A stretch of 64,000 bases of DNA, from the NCBI RefSeq assembly GCF_029873635.1, contig NC_080419.1, forward strand, positions 69,297,823 through 69,361,822, written 5' to 3'. Source of the DNA: Malania oleifera. Lineage: Eukaryota > Streptophyta > Magnoliopsida > Santalales > Ximeniaceae. Shown one piece after another: positions 22,043 to 32,827 of the stretch; positions within the stretch are counted from its first letter, which is position 1, and every line of letters begins with the position of its first letter. The translations under genes and the position numbers were made by a program. A model generated the notes under the pieces. The model worked only from the letters and a program-made list of their open reading frames with translations. It ran no database searches and was not told where the DNA came from.

Positions 22043-24540
22043 CCTAACCGTAGTGGATTCATTGATTAAGGGTTTTCTTTGAGACTCTATCCTAGGAGAG
22101 AAAACTCGAGTTATCTATGTGTGGTTTAGGCTCTTTATCTATCAACAATAAGCCCCAAAATGACCCCTATCCTTCCCCAATAAGTTTGGAAAAAGTATAA
22201 AATAAGCGGAGTGACTCACACACCCTTGAAGACTTATGCCTTAAAGGTCCCAACACTACTACACCATTATCTAATTCTAAGAGAGTAAAGCCTAAGTATA
22301 AGGCATGTGAAAGTGTGTGTGCTCACATAAGGTTCAAAGTATAAACCCACATTCCATCACATCATCACACCCTGCGTACACTTGTCCATTCATTCACAAC
22401 ATTCATAGAAAACATAAAAATTGAATAAACAGGTGAGATATTCATATATACACAGAAATTATTCATATATACAAGTAAAATATCATGGAGTAATAAAAAT
22501 TACAATTAAATTCAAATTTGGGATAATTCATAGTTACTTAATGGCTCGACTCTTTAGTGGTCACCAGTAGAGTTGTCAAGTTATATTAACATCCAGGAGA
22601 AGGGTTGGGAATGGCGATGGGTGATAATAATATTAATGATTTGATGGAGTTGCCACTAACCTGTTATTTTCCTAGATGTGGTTAGTTCACCTAATTACTA
22701 CTCATTGATTGGTCTCTAGACTAATCTTAAGGCCAAAGAACCAGTAGCCTCGATCTACTTTTAGCAAAGCTGTGATCGAGAGTACAGTTATACGAGGAGA
22801 AGGTATTAGTAACCCCTTGCACATCCATTCAAAGAACGGTACTTAATTAATTATGAATTATCCTAACTTGAATCATATGATCCTTAATTAAGTCCGAAAC
22901 AAGTCTAATAAATATTGAAAATTTAAAAGAAAATGCAAAATCAAGTGTTATTTAGGAATTTCTAATAAAACCTCCAAAGGAGGCGATCTTATAGATAAAT
23001 CCCCTAGAACTGACATAAAAGAGGACTAAAACACCTCTTTACCCTTTGTTTTATCATTCAAACGCTGACGCACACAAAATAAGATATATAAAAATACTAT
23101 ACATATAAAATGATCATATAGATACATCAAACTAAAGCAAAAAAGGATCTTTAAAACATTCTCAAATTTCCAAAAGAATTTCAAGATTTTTCTAGAATTT
23201 TCAATATTTTTTCTGCAATTTTCTATAAATTTTAAAGAATTTTCCCCCATTTTATTTATCTTTGAATTTTTTTTTTTGTTCCCTAAGTAAAAAATGACTG
23301 AACGAATTTTTATTGTTTTTTTATGATTTTTTTATGATTTCTACTAATTTTATTATATTATTTTTTCTAATTTTTTGAATTAAAAAGAAATTATTATTTT
23401 TTTAAAACCGGGTGATCCCGGGATGGGGCTATGTAAATGGATCATAGGTCTTTGATTTGACTTCAATTGAACCATGTTGGTTTGGGCTAGATCAGGCTTA
23501 GTTTAATTGGGATATGGGTCAATTGAATCTAAGCTTAGGTTGAGCTAGGGTTAAGCGCAATTGGGTCCGAGGAGGTCTGGGTTTAATTGGGTAATGAGCT
23601 TGGTTCAAATGGATTGAGTTAGTTTAGGATTTGGGTTGAATAGGTATTGAGCTCAACTTGGATTTGGGCTATTAGGCTAGGGGATATTGGGTTGGTTAAC
23701 TGGGCTAAGTTAGGACAAATGGGTCTAGGTTATGGGTTAAAGGGTCAGTTAACTTGGACCTGGTTCAAATTGACATTGGTCCCTTGGTCGGGTATGGGGT
23801 TTCATGGATTTAGGTTCTTGAACGTGGGTTCTTGGATCGGGGTCATTGGATTTGGGTCCTCAACTTGGGTTCTCGGATCAAATGCTCGGGGTTTTGGGTT
23901 AAGTTTACCCAAATTTTTGTGTCTTTCATCTAAGGTTGATTAGGGTATTTTGACTTAAAATTATGGGATTGTAAAAGGCTGGGTTGGGGTCTCTGATTCT
24001 GAGCTTTCAATTTTGGGTTTGAATTAGAGCTGAGGATATTTTAAAAGATTGAATGGAGAATTAAGTCAGTACCCAAATCAATATTGACCAATTTTCAGAA
24101 ATCAATTCTAATTTTGTAAATAAAACATTTTCTAAAATTCTAAAAATTGATTTTATCACACAGTTCTCCCTATTCTCAACCATTCTACAACATTTGCTTA
24201 ATTAAACCCAACTTTAATTAAAATGATCATAACTACATGCATAAAAGAAAAATTAAAGGTGCTTACCTCTTTGTCTTTTTCTCTCCGGCCACTATCATTG
24301 TCAATAGAGCTCTCTCTTCTTTGAATATTTCTTCTTTGGCCTTCTTTTGCTCTCTTTGATGCTTCTTAGCAACTCCTAGCTACTCCTTTTTATTTGAGGA
24401 CTTTCGACTTTTCTTTCCTTTACCACTTGGTAAAACCTTGCCTCATTTTTTTTAACCTCTTAACCTCACCCTTAGCTTTTCTTTTCTCAAAATTTCCTCC
24501 CCCCTCACTTCCACTTCATTTTTTCAAGATTCTCAACACT
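22043..24540 (-). mobile_element. Possible Tat/Ogre-type Ty3 element: leader, primer-binding region and LTR
   Basis: On the minus strand, the complement of 22542-22580 reads like a decayed leader of Tat/Ogre-type elements (TTGACAACTCTACTGGTGA, later AGAGTCGAGCC), where the usual primer-binding site begins TGGCGACTC. The complement of 22660-22830 (AACAGGTTAGTGGC, later TAGAGACCAATC, then GTAGATCGAGG) also fits sequences I associate with LTRs of that group. If so, the LTR lies at about 22590-24540 and the leader at 22043-22541. A strongly GGGTT-rich stretch lies at 23450-23940. No protein domain supports it and the right boundary is a guess. Confidence 0.35.
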
Positions 24541-24856
24541 ATTATATAGCACGTCCATGACAATACCTCCATAAGAATATTATGATGGTAGAGTTAAAAT
24601 AACTAAACATCTTCTCTTGCACATATGACACATTGAAAAGATCTAATATTATCAATTTGAAGAACTCTAAAAATTTAATATTCTCAGTAACACAATAATA
24701 TGTCCTTCATAGAAACAATTATCATGGCAACGTTAAATTGCTACTTGATTACAATTAACGAGGAGTTAGGACTACTAGTGCTACCGAATCTCAAAATAGA
24801 CCACTTAAAATGTTGCATCTTAATTTCTTGACACTATTTTCAGCCATCTCCATGAA

Positions 24857-25615
24857 TCAAAACCTAAACAAAGCAAAGCAGAGTTGCCGATTGCGGCGAA
24901 AAGACCAAAGCTGAATTTCGTCATCTCTCCGAAGCATGTGATCCGTGACAACCTTATTCCAGGCGGAGACCAGCACGTAGGAGGAGCTTGTCTTCCCATT
25001 CCCCTTCTTCATATCCCACCTCTTCAAATTCACAGACACAAACTCACCCAGCACCGGGTGAACAATCATCGGCACCTCCATCCCCTTCAATTTCTTCCCG
25101 TCGTGGGAGCGTTCGAAGAGACTCTGCTTCTCTTGTGCCGTCAGGAACTCCGCCCTCGCCTGCCGGAAGGGTATGGAGAGGCGGTTGTGATTGGGATTAA
25201 CGTCCGTCTCGGAAAGCCTCTTCCGAATGACCAGAACCATGTCGGTGCCGCTGATTCTTGATATGTAATTTCTCAAATAATACGGCATCCCAATCGCATT
25301 TGAATGCACAGACGAAGGGTTAATTTGACGCAGGGCAGTCCGGTTGCTGGGTTCACCCTGTTCTTGATGCCGCCTCTGTTTCTTTTTCCAGCCTTGCTCT
25401 GTTTCGAGTCTACAACTGCTCTGCGTCTGGTGGGATGAGGAAGCAATACTGGGATCACTGACACAGCAAGGAAAGGGAGCAGGTCGCTTGAGGGACTTCT
25501 CGCGGACGACGGACGCGAGTCTGGCCACCGCTAGAAGCATCTCAAAAGGGTTCGTCGGAATATCGAAGCCGACAAAGTCTTCAGCACTGAGAAGCCTTAA
25601 TTCCTTCTTCTCCAT
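24857..25615 (-). CDS. B3 DNA-binding domain protein (DUF313-type, REM-like)
   Basis: A single uninterrupted 252-residue frame, the only intact-looking host gene here. It is a probable nuclear DNA-binding protein. The N-terminus (1-50) has an acidic/hydrophobic start with FDIPTNPFEMLLAVARLASVV. A Ser/Gln-rich linker with a basic cluster WKKKQRR (76-82, possible nuclear signal) follows. The C-terminal B3 fold spans about 120-250: VLVIRKRLSETDV, then LSIPFRQARAEFLT, VPMIVHPVLG, SSYVLVSAWNKVV and DDEIQLWSFR. This is the arrangement of the small plant B3 family once called DUF313 (for example Arabidopsis At2g31720-like proteins). The full length is usual for that family. A TATA box lies 54 bases upstream. 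Targets are not deducible. An expressed gene is likely, but a recently silenced copy cannot be ruled out. Confidence 0.85.
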   Translation of the reverse strand: MEKKELRLLSAEDFVGFDIPTNPFEMLLAVARLASVVREKSLKRPAPFPCCVSDPSIASSSHQTQSSCRLETEQGWKKKQRRHQEQGEPSNRTALRQINPSSVHSNAIGMPYYLRNYISRISGTDMVLVIRKRLSETDVNPNHNRLSIPFRQARAEFLTAQEKQSLFERSHDGKKLKGMEVPMIVHPVLGEFVSVNLKRWDMKKGNGKTSSSYVLVSAWNKVVTDHMLRRDDEIQLWSFRRNRQLCFALFRF

Positions 25616-25668
25616 AGCCCTGCTTCTTCTTGTGTTACTTTCACTTTGAATTAATTCAAAAGGCAGAG

Positions 25669-25674
25669 TTTATA
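25669..25674 (-). promoter_or_regulatory. TATA box of the B3 gene
   Basis: The complement reads TATAAA in the context GACTATAAACTC, 54 bases upstream of the ATG at 25615. The interval 25620-25800 is less AT-rich than its surroundings, as expected for a gene promoter. Confidence 0.55.
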
Positions 25675-25802
25675 GTCGGTCAGTTTCTACGTCCGGCCGG
25701 GAGCGCCCGGAGAGAGAATTTACTAGCCGTTATGCATTTTACCCTTGAAGCCGGTGTAGTAACCTCGGAGGTGCCCGGAGAAAGTATATATACATATAAA
25801 TA

Positions 25803-26273
25803 CAAATGAAATGCTAATTAAAGATTTTAATCATAAATTTTTAGTTAAAATTTAGTTATATATTGATTAGTAAATAATTAAAATTTAATTATAAAATATT
25901 GAAATTGAAATTAAAATATTATTTAAAGTTATAATTTATTTAGAAATATTAAAAATGTTTATTACAAAGATTAACTAGAAAATTTTAATTAATTTTAAAT
26001 TATACAATATTTAAATTTTCTATTAAAAGTGTTATATATATATAAATGAAATGCTAATTAAAGATTTTAATGATAAATTTTTAGTTAAAATTTAGTTAAT
26101 TATTGATTAGTAAATAATTAAAATTTTAATTATAAAATATTAAAATTGAAATTAAAATATTATTTAAGGTTAAAATTTATTTAGAAATATTAAAAATGTT
26201 TATTACAAAGATTAACTAGAAAATTTTAATTAATTTTAAATTATACAATATTTAAATTTTCTATTAAAAGTGT

Positions 26274-26304
<31 letters not shown>

Positions 26305-26778
26305 GAAATGCTAATTAAAAATTTTAATGATAATTTTTTAGTTAAAATTTAGTTAATTATTGATTAGTAAATAATTAAAATTTTAATTATAAAATATTAA
26401 AATTGAAATTAAAATATTATTTAAATTTAAAATTTATTTCGAAATATTAAAAATGTTTATTAAATAGATTAGCTGGAAAATTTTAATTAATTTTAAATTG
26501 TACCATATTTAAATTTTCTATTAAAAGTGTGTTATAAATATATATATATATATATATATATGCTAATTAAAGATTTTAATAATAAATTTTTTGTTAAAAT
26601 TTAGTTAATTATTAATTAGTAAATAATTAAAATTTTAATTATAAAATATTGAAATTGAAATTAAAATATTTTTTAAAGTTTTAATTTATTTATAAATATT
26701 AAAATTGTTTAGTACAAAGATTAACTAGAAAATTTAAATTAATTTAAATTATACAATATTTAAATTTTCTATTAAAAG

Positions 26779-26830
<52 letters not shown>

Positions 26831-27055
26831 GAAATGCTAATTAAAGATTTTAATGATAAATTTTTAGTTAAAATTTAGTTAGTTATAGACTAGTAAATAA
26901 TTATAATTTTAATTATAAAATATTAAAATTGAAATTAAAATATTATTTAAAGTTAAAATTTATTTAGAAATATTAAAAATATTTATTACAAAGATTAACT
27001 AGAAAATTTTAATTAATTTTAAATTATACAATATTTAAATTTTCTATTCAGAGTG

Positions 27056-27114
<59 letters not shown>

Positions 27115-27350
27115 CGTGTGTGAAATGCTAATTAAAGATTTTAATGATAAGTTTTTAGTTAAAATTTAGTTAATTATTGATTAGTAACTAATTAAAATTT
27201 TAATTATAAAATATTAAAATTGAAATTAAAATATTATTTAAAGTTAAAATTTATTTGGAAATATTAAAAATGTTTATTACAAAGATTAACGGGAAATTTT
27301 TAATTAATTTTAAATTATACAATATTTAAATTTTCTATTAAAAGTGTTAT
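25803..27350 (+). repeat. AT-rich satellite, six units of about 225-240 bp with (TA)n spacers
   Basis: Units start near 25804, 26044, 26301, 26561, 26827 and 27121, each opening with (AAATGAA)ATGCTAATTAAAGA and closing with TTTCTATTAAAAGTGTTA. Start-to-start spacing rises from 240 to 257, 260, 266 and 294 bases, because the (TA)n tract between units lengthens from left to right, ending with a (TG)n stretch at 27092-27122. Units are otherwise similar. No coding potential. The array begins about 190 bases upstream of the B3 gene. Confidence 0.85.
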
Positions 27351-27922
27351 TATTTATGTTAATTAACATTTTAATTGACATTTTTAATTTATTCAATAAA
27401 AAGAACATTATTATTGTTTTTTGGAAATTTAATATTATAGTTCACATTTAGAGCCTATATATTCTCAATTATTTTAAATAATCGATTATTAAGTGTTAAA
27501 TGTCTTAAATTTATAATTTTTGAAGATTTTAAGATGTAAATTTAATTAAGTACATATTCTTAATAGGTTTTTATATTGAAAAAATTCAGTTGTTCTTCAT
27601 ATATTCGATACACATATGTCAAGGGTATATGGTCATTTTTTTAAAATACCTATCACGATTTCCATGTTGAACCCAACATTAAAATGGGAATCTTGTATAC
27701 ATTTTTAAGAATTTTACAACGTGAACCAAGCATAAATTTTACCATTAGGCTGAGATCTTATTCCCCATTCCAAGAAAATATTTTTTATCCCATGAGCCAA
27801 ACGCCCCTAATCTAAAGGTCTTAAGATAAATAAAAATAAGATAGAATATATGAAATATAATTTCAGTCATGGTAAGAGAAATATTGGAGAAATGCTACTA
27901 GATTTGCATACCTTACTTTATT
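27351..27922. other. AT-rich interval with no recognised gene
   Basis: Nothing recognisable between the satellite and the truncated copia pol. The phrases 'tgaacccaacatt', 'gtgaaccaagcat' and 'gagccaaacgcccc' (27660-27810) resemble degenerate intergenic or transposon-derived DNA. Confidence 0.35.
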
Positions 27923-29325
27923 ATGGTAGTACAGGGAGAAATTGAAGAAGATGTTACATATAAAGTTAAAGCAAGAGGGATGAAAAATGTTTTAGGTTTG
28001 CTGTGCGATTGTAGATTACACTTGAGATTAAAAGAAATGTTTTATATTATAGCAATAGAATCATCTATGCTATATCAGATAGATGTGAAAACAACATTTT
28101 TAAATGAGGATCTTGAAGAAGATGTATACATGAAAGAACGTGAAGGATTTTGTTCTAATCAAGACAAAATTTGGTTTGCAAATTAAAGAAGTCAATATAT
28201 GGACTAAAGCAAGCCTCCCGACAATGGTATCTAAAGTTTCATGATGTTATTACTTCATTTGGTTTTACGGACAACATTGTGGATAATTGCATATACCTCA
28301 AGATCAGTGGGAGTAAAATTATTTTCTTAGTCCTATATGTGGATGACATCCTACTTGCAACCAATGATTTGAGATTGCTATATGACACGAAACAATTTCT
28401 CTCTAAGAATTTTGAAATGAAGGATTTGGGTGAAGCCTCTTATGTCATTGGCATAGAAATTCACAAAGATAGGTCTCAAAGGACATAAGGACTATCTCAT
28501 AAGGACTACATTGAAAAAGTTCTTGAGAAATATAGGATGAATGAATGTAAGCTAAATGCAACAACCATTTTGAAGGGTGACAAATTCAGCTTAAGTCGGT
28601 GTCTGAAAAATATATTGGAAAAGGAAGAAATGGAAAACATTCCTTATGCGTCTGCAGTTGGCAGTTTGATGTATGCATATGTCTGTATAAGACCAGACAT
28701 AGCATTTGTAGTAGGAATGCTTGGCAGATATCAAAGTAATCCTGAAATGGATCATTGGAAAGCTACCAAAAAGGTTATGAGATACTTACAAGGAAAAAAG
28801 GATTACATGCTTACTTATAAGCATGTAAACAATCTAGAAGAGGTTGGATATACAGATTCGGATTTTGCCAGATGTCAAGATTCAAAGAAACCCACTTCAG
28901 GATATGTCTTCATGCTAGCAGGTGGTGCTATATCTTGGAAGAGCACCAAACAGACAATAGTTGCATCGTCTACTATGGAGGCAGAGTTTATAGCATGCTT
29001 TCAAGCAACTTCACAGGTCAGGTGGTTAAAGAATCTTATCACAGGGTTTCAAATTGTGGATTCAATATCAAAGTCATTAAGGATTTACTGTGATAACTCG
29101 GCAGTAGTATTCTTTTCAAAGAACAACTAGAATGGGAACAGATGTAAACACCTCGACGTAAAGTACCTTGCTGTCAGAGAAATAATTAAAGAACAAGAAG
29201 TGACTATTGAACATATAACTACTGATTTAATGGTGGCAGACCCTTTGACAAAAGGGCTCTCAATCAAAGTATTTACAAAACATGTGGAAAACATGGGATT
29301 GGTTAGTACATTCTGTTCTTGATCT
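27923..29325 (+). pseudogene. Ty1/copia pol 3' part: reverse transcriptase and RNase H
   Basis: The frame opens inside the reverse-transcriptase domain (YQIDVKTTFLNEDLEEDVYM near 28075-28135), shifts by one base near 28165, and continues with LKKSIYGLKQASRQWY and the catalytic YVDD (about 28336-28347). After a TAA at 28486 it resumes with PYASAVGSLMYAY, RPDIAFVVG and the RNase H motifs YTDSDFA, STKQTIVASSTMEAEF and YCDNSA. A TAG follows at 29128, then CKHLDVKYLAVREIIKEQ and ADPLTKGL, ending about 29325. Gag, protease, integrase and the 5' LTR are absent, so it is a 5'-truncated, non-functional copy. Order and motifs are those of a plant Ty1/copia pol gene. Confidence 0.9.
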
Positions 29326-29642
29326 CTTATTTAATTTGTCGATAAAGTCAATTTATTTGTGCACATATAGTATCTATTCCTAAAAATGTCCATTGGGACA
29401 TTAAACCTGCAATGATTTATAGGAAGTCATGCATAAAAAGTTACCACATAAAGTTTTATTAAGAAAGGTCATACATTGTGATACATGGAAGGAATTGTTT
29501 ACTACATAAAGAAAAAAAAAAACTGCCATGATTCATGTATTATCTTTCTATAAAAGTTAAAGTAGTTTTGTGGCCATATTCAGTTTTGAACTTCTCATCC
29601 CATAAAGTTTTCAAGATGTATCATGTGAGGCAAGTGGGAGAA

Positions 29643-30350
29643 TGTCAGCGCACATGTTTCGTTTTTGGTGGCACACATAACACATCTTGTTTTATTTGAA
29701 AAATACTATTATCTAAATTATTATAAATATTATTTTATTCAAAAAATCAAATATGGGAGATGAGATTTTACAGTAACTACTTGATATACTAAGACTGAAT
29801 CTCCTAAGACTAAGTCATCGGCTTAAAATTCAAATGGAAGATTTGGATCTGATTTGAAATGGAAGATTTGACTCTGATTGGAAATGGAAGATTTAAATAT
29901 GATTTCAAATGGAAGATTTGAATCTGATTTGAAATTCAAATGAGTGATTTTGAAAACTCACAATCCATTGATGGTAGGAAATGTGAGAGGAAATCTCTCA
30001 GTTGATGGGGTCTTGACCAGTCTATAAATAGGACCTGTGATTAACCATTAAGTCATACATTAACTTACGGTGATATAGATCTGGCAAAAAATCCTACTCC
30101 TTCTACTCTCCTAAAACACAGTGAGAGTAAAGATAATTCTCAAATCTCTTTCCCTATTTCTCATAGTTCTCTTTCTTATTTCAGATTCCTTTCTTGAAGA
30201 CTTGAGAAATTATGGTTGGAGGTTAGATCACTGTTCTCTTCTGCTTGTAAATAGTTGTTGGTTTGTAGTTTCTGAAATTATGCTTTCAATCCAAACCAAT
30301 TTTCACGCCACCACAATAAATTTTCTACTTAAATTTTGATTTAGTGCATG
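29643..30350 (+). mobile_element. 3' LTR of the truncated copia element
   Basis: Follows a polypurine-like CAAGTGGGAGAA (29631-29642) and opens with TGTCAGCGCAC. TATA box TATAAATA at 30023-30030. Four near-identical 'gaaatggaagattt' phrases form a short repeat at 29830-29935. The right edge is uncertain: candidates ending in CA lie near 30314 and 30350. The target-site duplication cannot be checked because the 5' side is truncated. Confidence 0.65.
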
Positions 30351-31526
30351 TAACATGTTTTATTTATATAAACCCATCACCCAAAACTAATTGGGCATAT
30401 ACTATTGTGCAACTGTGAAGGTATTAAGCATATACAAATATGCTTTATGCAAATAATATAAACATCATAAACATACATATATGAATTTGGTTTCAATGAC
30501 CACCTATTCATGAACAGTGTTCACTTGAAGGCTCTCCAAGCCTTTCCAACTAATCCCACTTCTTTCAATGGCTTGAAGTAGAGACCTCCAAATAAATATC
30601 ACAATTTCAAGCTATTGGGTCATCCCAATGGAGACGATGACTCTTTCCATTCTTCTCTCACCCAAAGTAGAATAGAAAGAAGCCCAAAATTTATAAAGCA
30701 AATAATCTAAACAAATTGCAACTGATCCACTTATAGAATCCTTGATAACTAATAACTACAAATAAAATTTCTAGGTCTTACTCCCAATTATGGTAACAAA
30801 GTTGGCGAACCAAATTTAAGAAACTATATATGTTCCAAATTATATCCCCCCAAAAAGAAATAAAATTAAAACAATACATTTAACTCTAAGCATCACATTC
30901 CTAACAAATAGTCATCAATCGTTTCAAATTGTGATCTCCTCACCCTTTAGCGATACTACAAACCAAAAGGCAACAAGTATTAAAATCCATTTCAATGAAT
31001 CAAAAGTAAATACAAATATAAACTACATACTAAAACTCTATAGCAATAAAAATCCAATTCAAATGTCTTAAATTTTTTTTGCAATTTCTAAGGTTGGATT
31101 CACAGACTACATATTAAAACTCCATAGCAATAAAACCTTGAAGAGATATCATTAAGAAAAAATTGGACAAACAGTATGGCAACAAAAACAATTCCTCCCT
31201 ATGGGAAGAGTGTCAAAAATAGGTCGCAGTGGACTTAGGACTGAACTGAGGCTGTCTTCATAAAATACCAACCCCAGTGGCAATCTAAACATCCTAATTA
31301 CACAAAGAAAAATCACTTTGTTAAATAAATAATCAATTACTGAGAGCCATAACTGATGAAGATTACCAAATCAATGCTAACATACTAACAAATAATTCAA
31401 AGAAATCCCAAAAATTGAAAGTTCAGAGTGATGAGAGGAAAAAAGGAAGAGACTATGAAGGTGAAAAAAAGACTTTCCAGTTAGTACCTATAGGATCTGC
31501 AATTCAACAATCAAATATTTATACCT
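30351..31526. other. AT-rich interval with no recognised gene
   Basis: No coding frame, RNA gene or terminal repeat was recognised. Two similar phrases ('aaactacatactaaaactctatagcaataaaa' near 31020 and 'agactacatattaaaactccatagcaataaaa' near 31100) show a small local duplication. Confidence 0.35.
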
Positions 31527-32466
31527 TCAAATTTTTCTTTCAAAAAAAATAATAGAAAAATATAAAATCCTTTCGTTTTTAAGCCTTCTTCGGTATCCTG
31601 TGCTGTCGCCGAAGCACTCCCCCTCCTCGTCAATGCTCAGATCCAGCTCCTGCCAGAGATGGGTCATCTCCATGAAATACTCCGTGACTTCCCTATCACC
31701 TTGCCTCATCTGCCCCAACATAGATTTGATGTCAGAGATTTGTGAATAGCTCTCAACATCAGAGTAGGTTTCGCGAACGGCGTCCCAGACATCCTTCATC
31801 ATAGGTAGGAACAAGTATATTTTACCATTCGCTAGCTTCATTGAGTTAATGAGCCAAGCCGTGACCATGGAGTTTTCAGATCTCCATGTTTGCAAGGTGA
31901 CAACATCAGTAGTGTCGTGTTTCCTTTTTTCTCTTGTAAGGTAACCTAGTTTCCCTTTTCCTTCAATCACCAACTTTATGGATTGAGCCCGTTCTCAAAA
32001 GTTTTTCCCATTTAATTTCTCCACTGAGAGTGGAAAGGTTGTATTGTCCAGCCCATTCAAACCCCTAGCGGACGTAACCTCGGAATCCCTGTCGGATTTT
32101 CCAGATAAGGTTGCCCCTTTGCTGGTGCTCCTAGCCATTGTTAGCTAAGGTTAAGAAAACCAGGCTCTGATACCATGAAAGCGGAAGCCTTGAATTACAT
32201 TGAATTAATTTTTTCATATGTACATCCCAATATTATATAATACAATAACCTATTCTAAGCAAGGAAACAACCCTCTTACCGAATAATATCAAATCCCCCA
32301 CATTTACCCACTTTCCTAATTTGTTTATTATTTACAATGATACTTGGGATTTTTAAAAGGAATATCTAGTTTAAGTCCAAAACTCTTACCCAATTTGATT
32401 CAATTTTGCATGTAATTTTTATTCTACACACAAGAATTTCTGTGTTTGAAGGTAAAAGACAACTGA
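31527..32466 (-). mobile_element. Ty1/copia 5' end with gag fragment (copy 2)
   Basis: Minus-strand order: LTR (complement of 32176-32466, cut on its outer side by the family-A insertion), primer-binding site TGGTATCAGAGCC (complement of 32163-32175), leader, then the gag ATG near 32137. Gag begins MARSTSKGATLSGKSD, has a TGA near 31994, and continues as an open frame 31973-31527 with VIEGKGKLGYLT, TLQTWRSENSMV, YLFLPMMKDVWDAVRETYSD and MRQGDREVTEYFMEMTHLWQELDL. That is the N-terminal gag region of plant copia elements (UBN2-like). After residue 115 the similarity ends and the rest of the element is absent. The same LTR and primer site occur at 1436-4221. Confidence 0.8.
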
Positions 32467-32778
32467 TGTAACAACCCGAAATTTTTGCACAGAATTCATC
32501 GACGAATATAGGGGATTTGTTGACGAGTTCATAAGAAAATTCATCAACGAATATAGGGTTTCATTGACGAAGGTCTTTAGAACTGCGTCGACGAAGGCAG
32601 GATTCGTCGACGAGAAAATATTGAGAGACAGATATGGGCTGCTCTGAATTTCGTCGACGAATACAGGGTTTCATCTACGAATTTAATGAAGGACTCGTTG
32701 ACGAGGTGATGTGTCTTGTCAACGAAGCTGGTAGTATAAATAGTGAAAAACCCAGATTTTTACCCATTTTCAACGCTC

Positions 32779-32827
<49 letters not shown>

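Noticed and set aside
23647-23943. 98-residue Trp/Gly-rich plus-strand ORF
   Set aside because: Reflects the GGGTT-rich composition of the region; no domain and no supporting gene structure.
30121-30339. 72-residue ORF after the copia pol
   Set aside because: Lies inside the copia 3' LTR and has no conserved motif.
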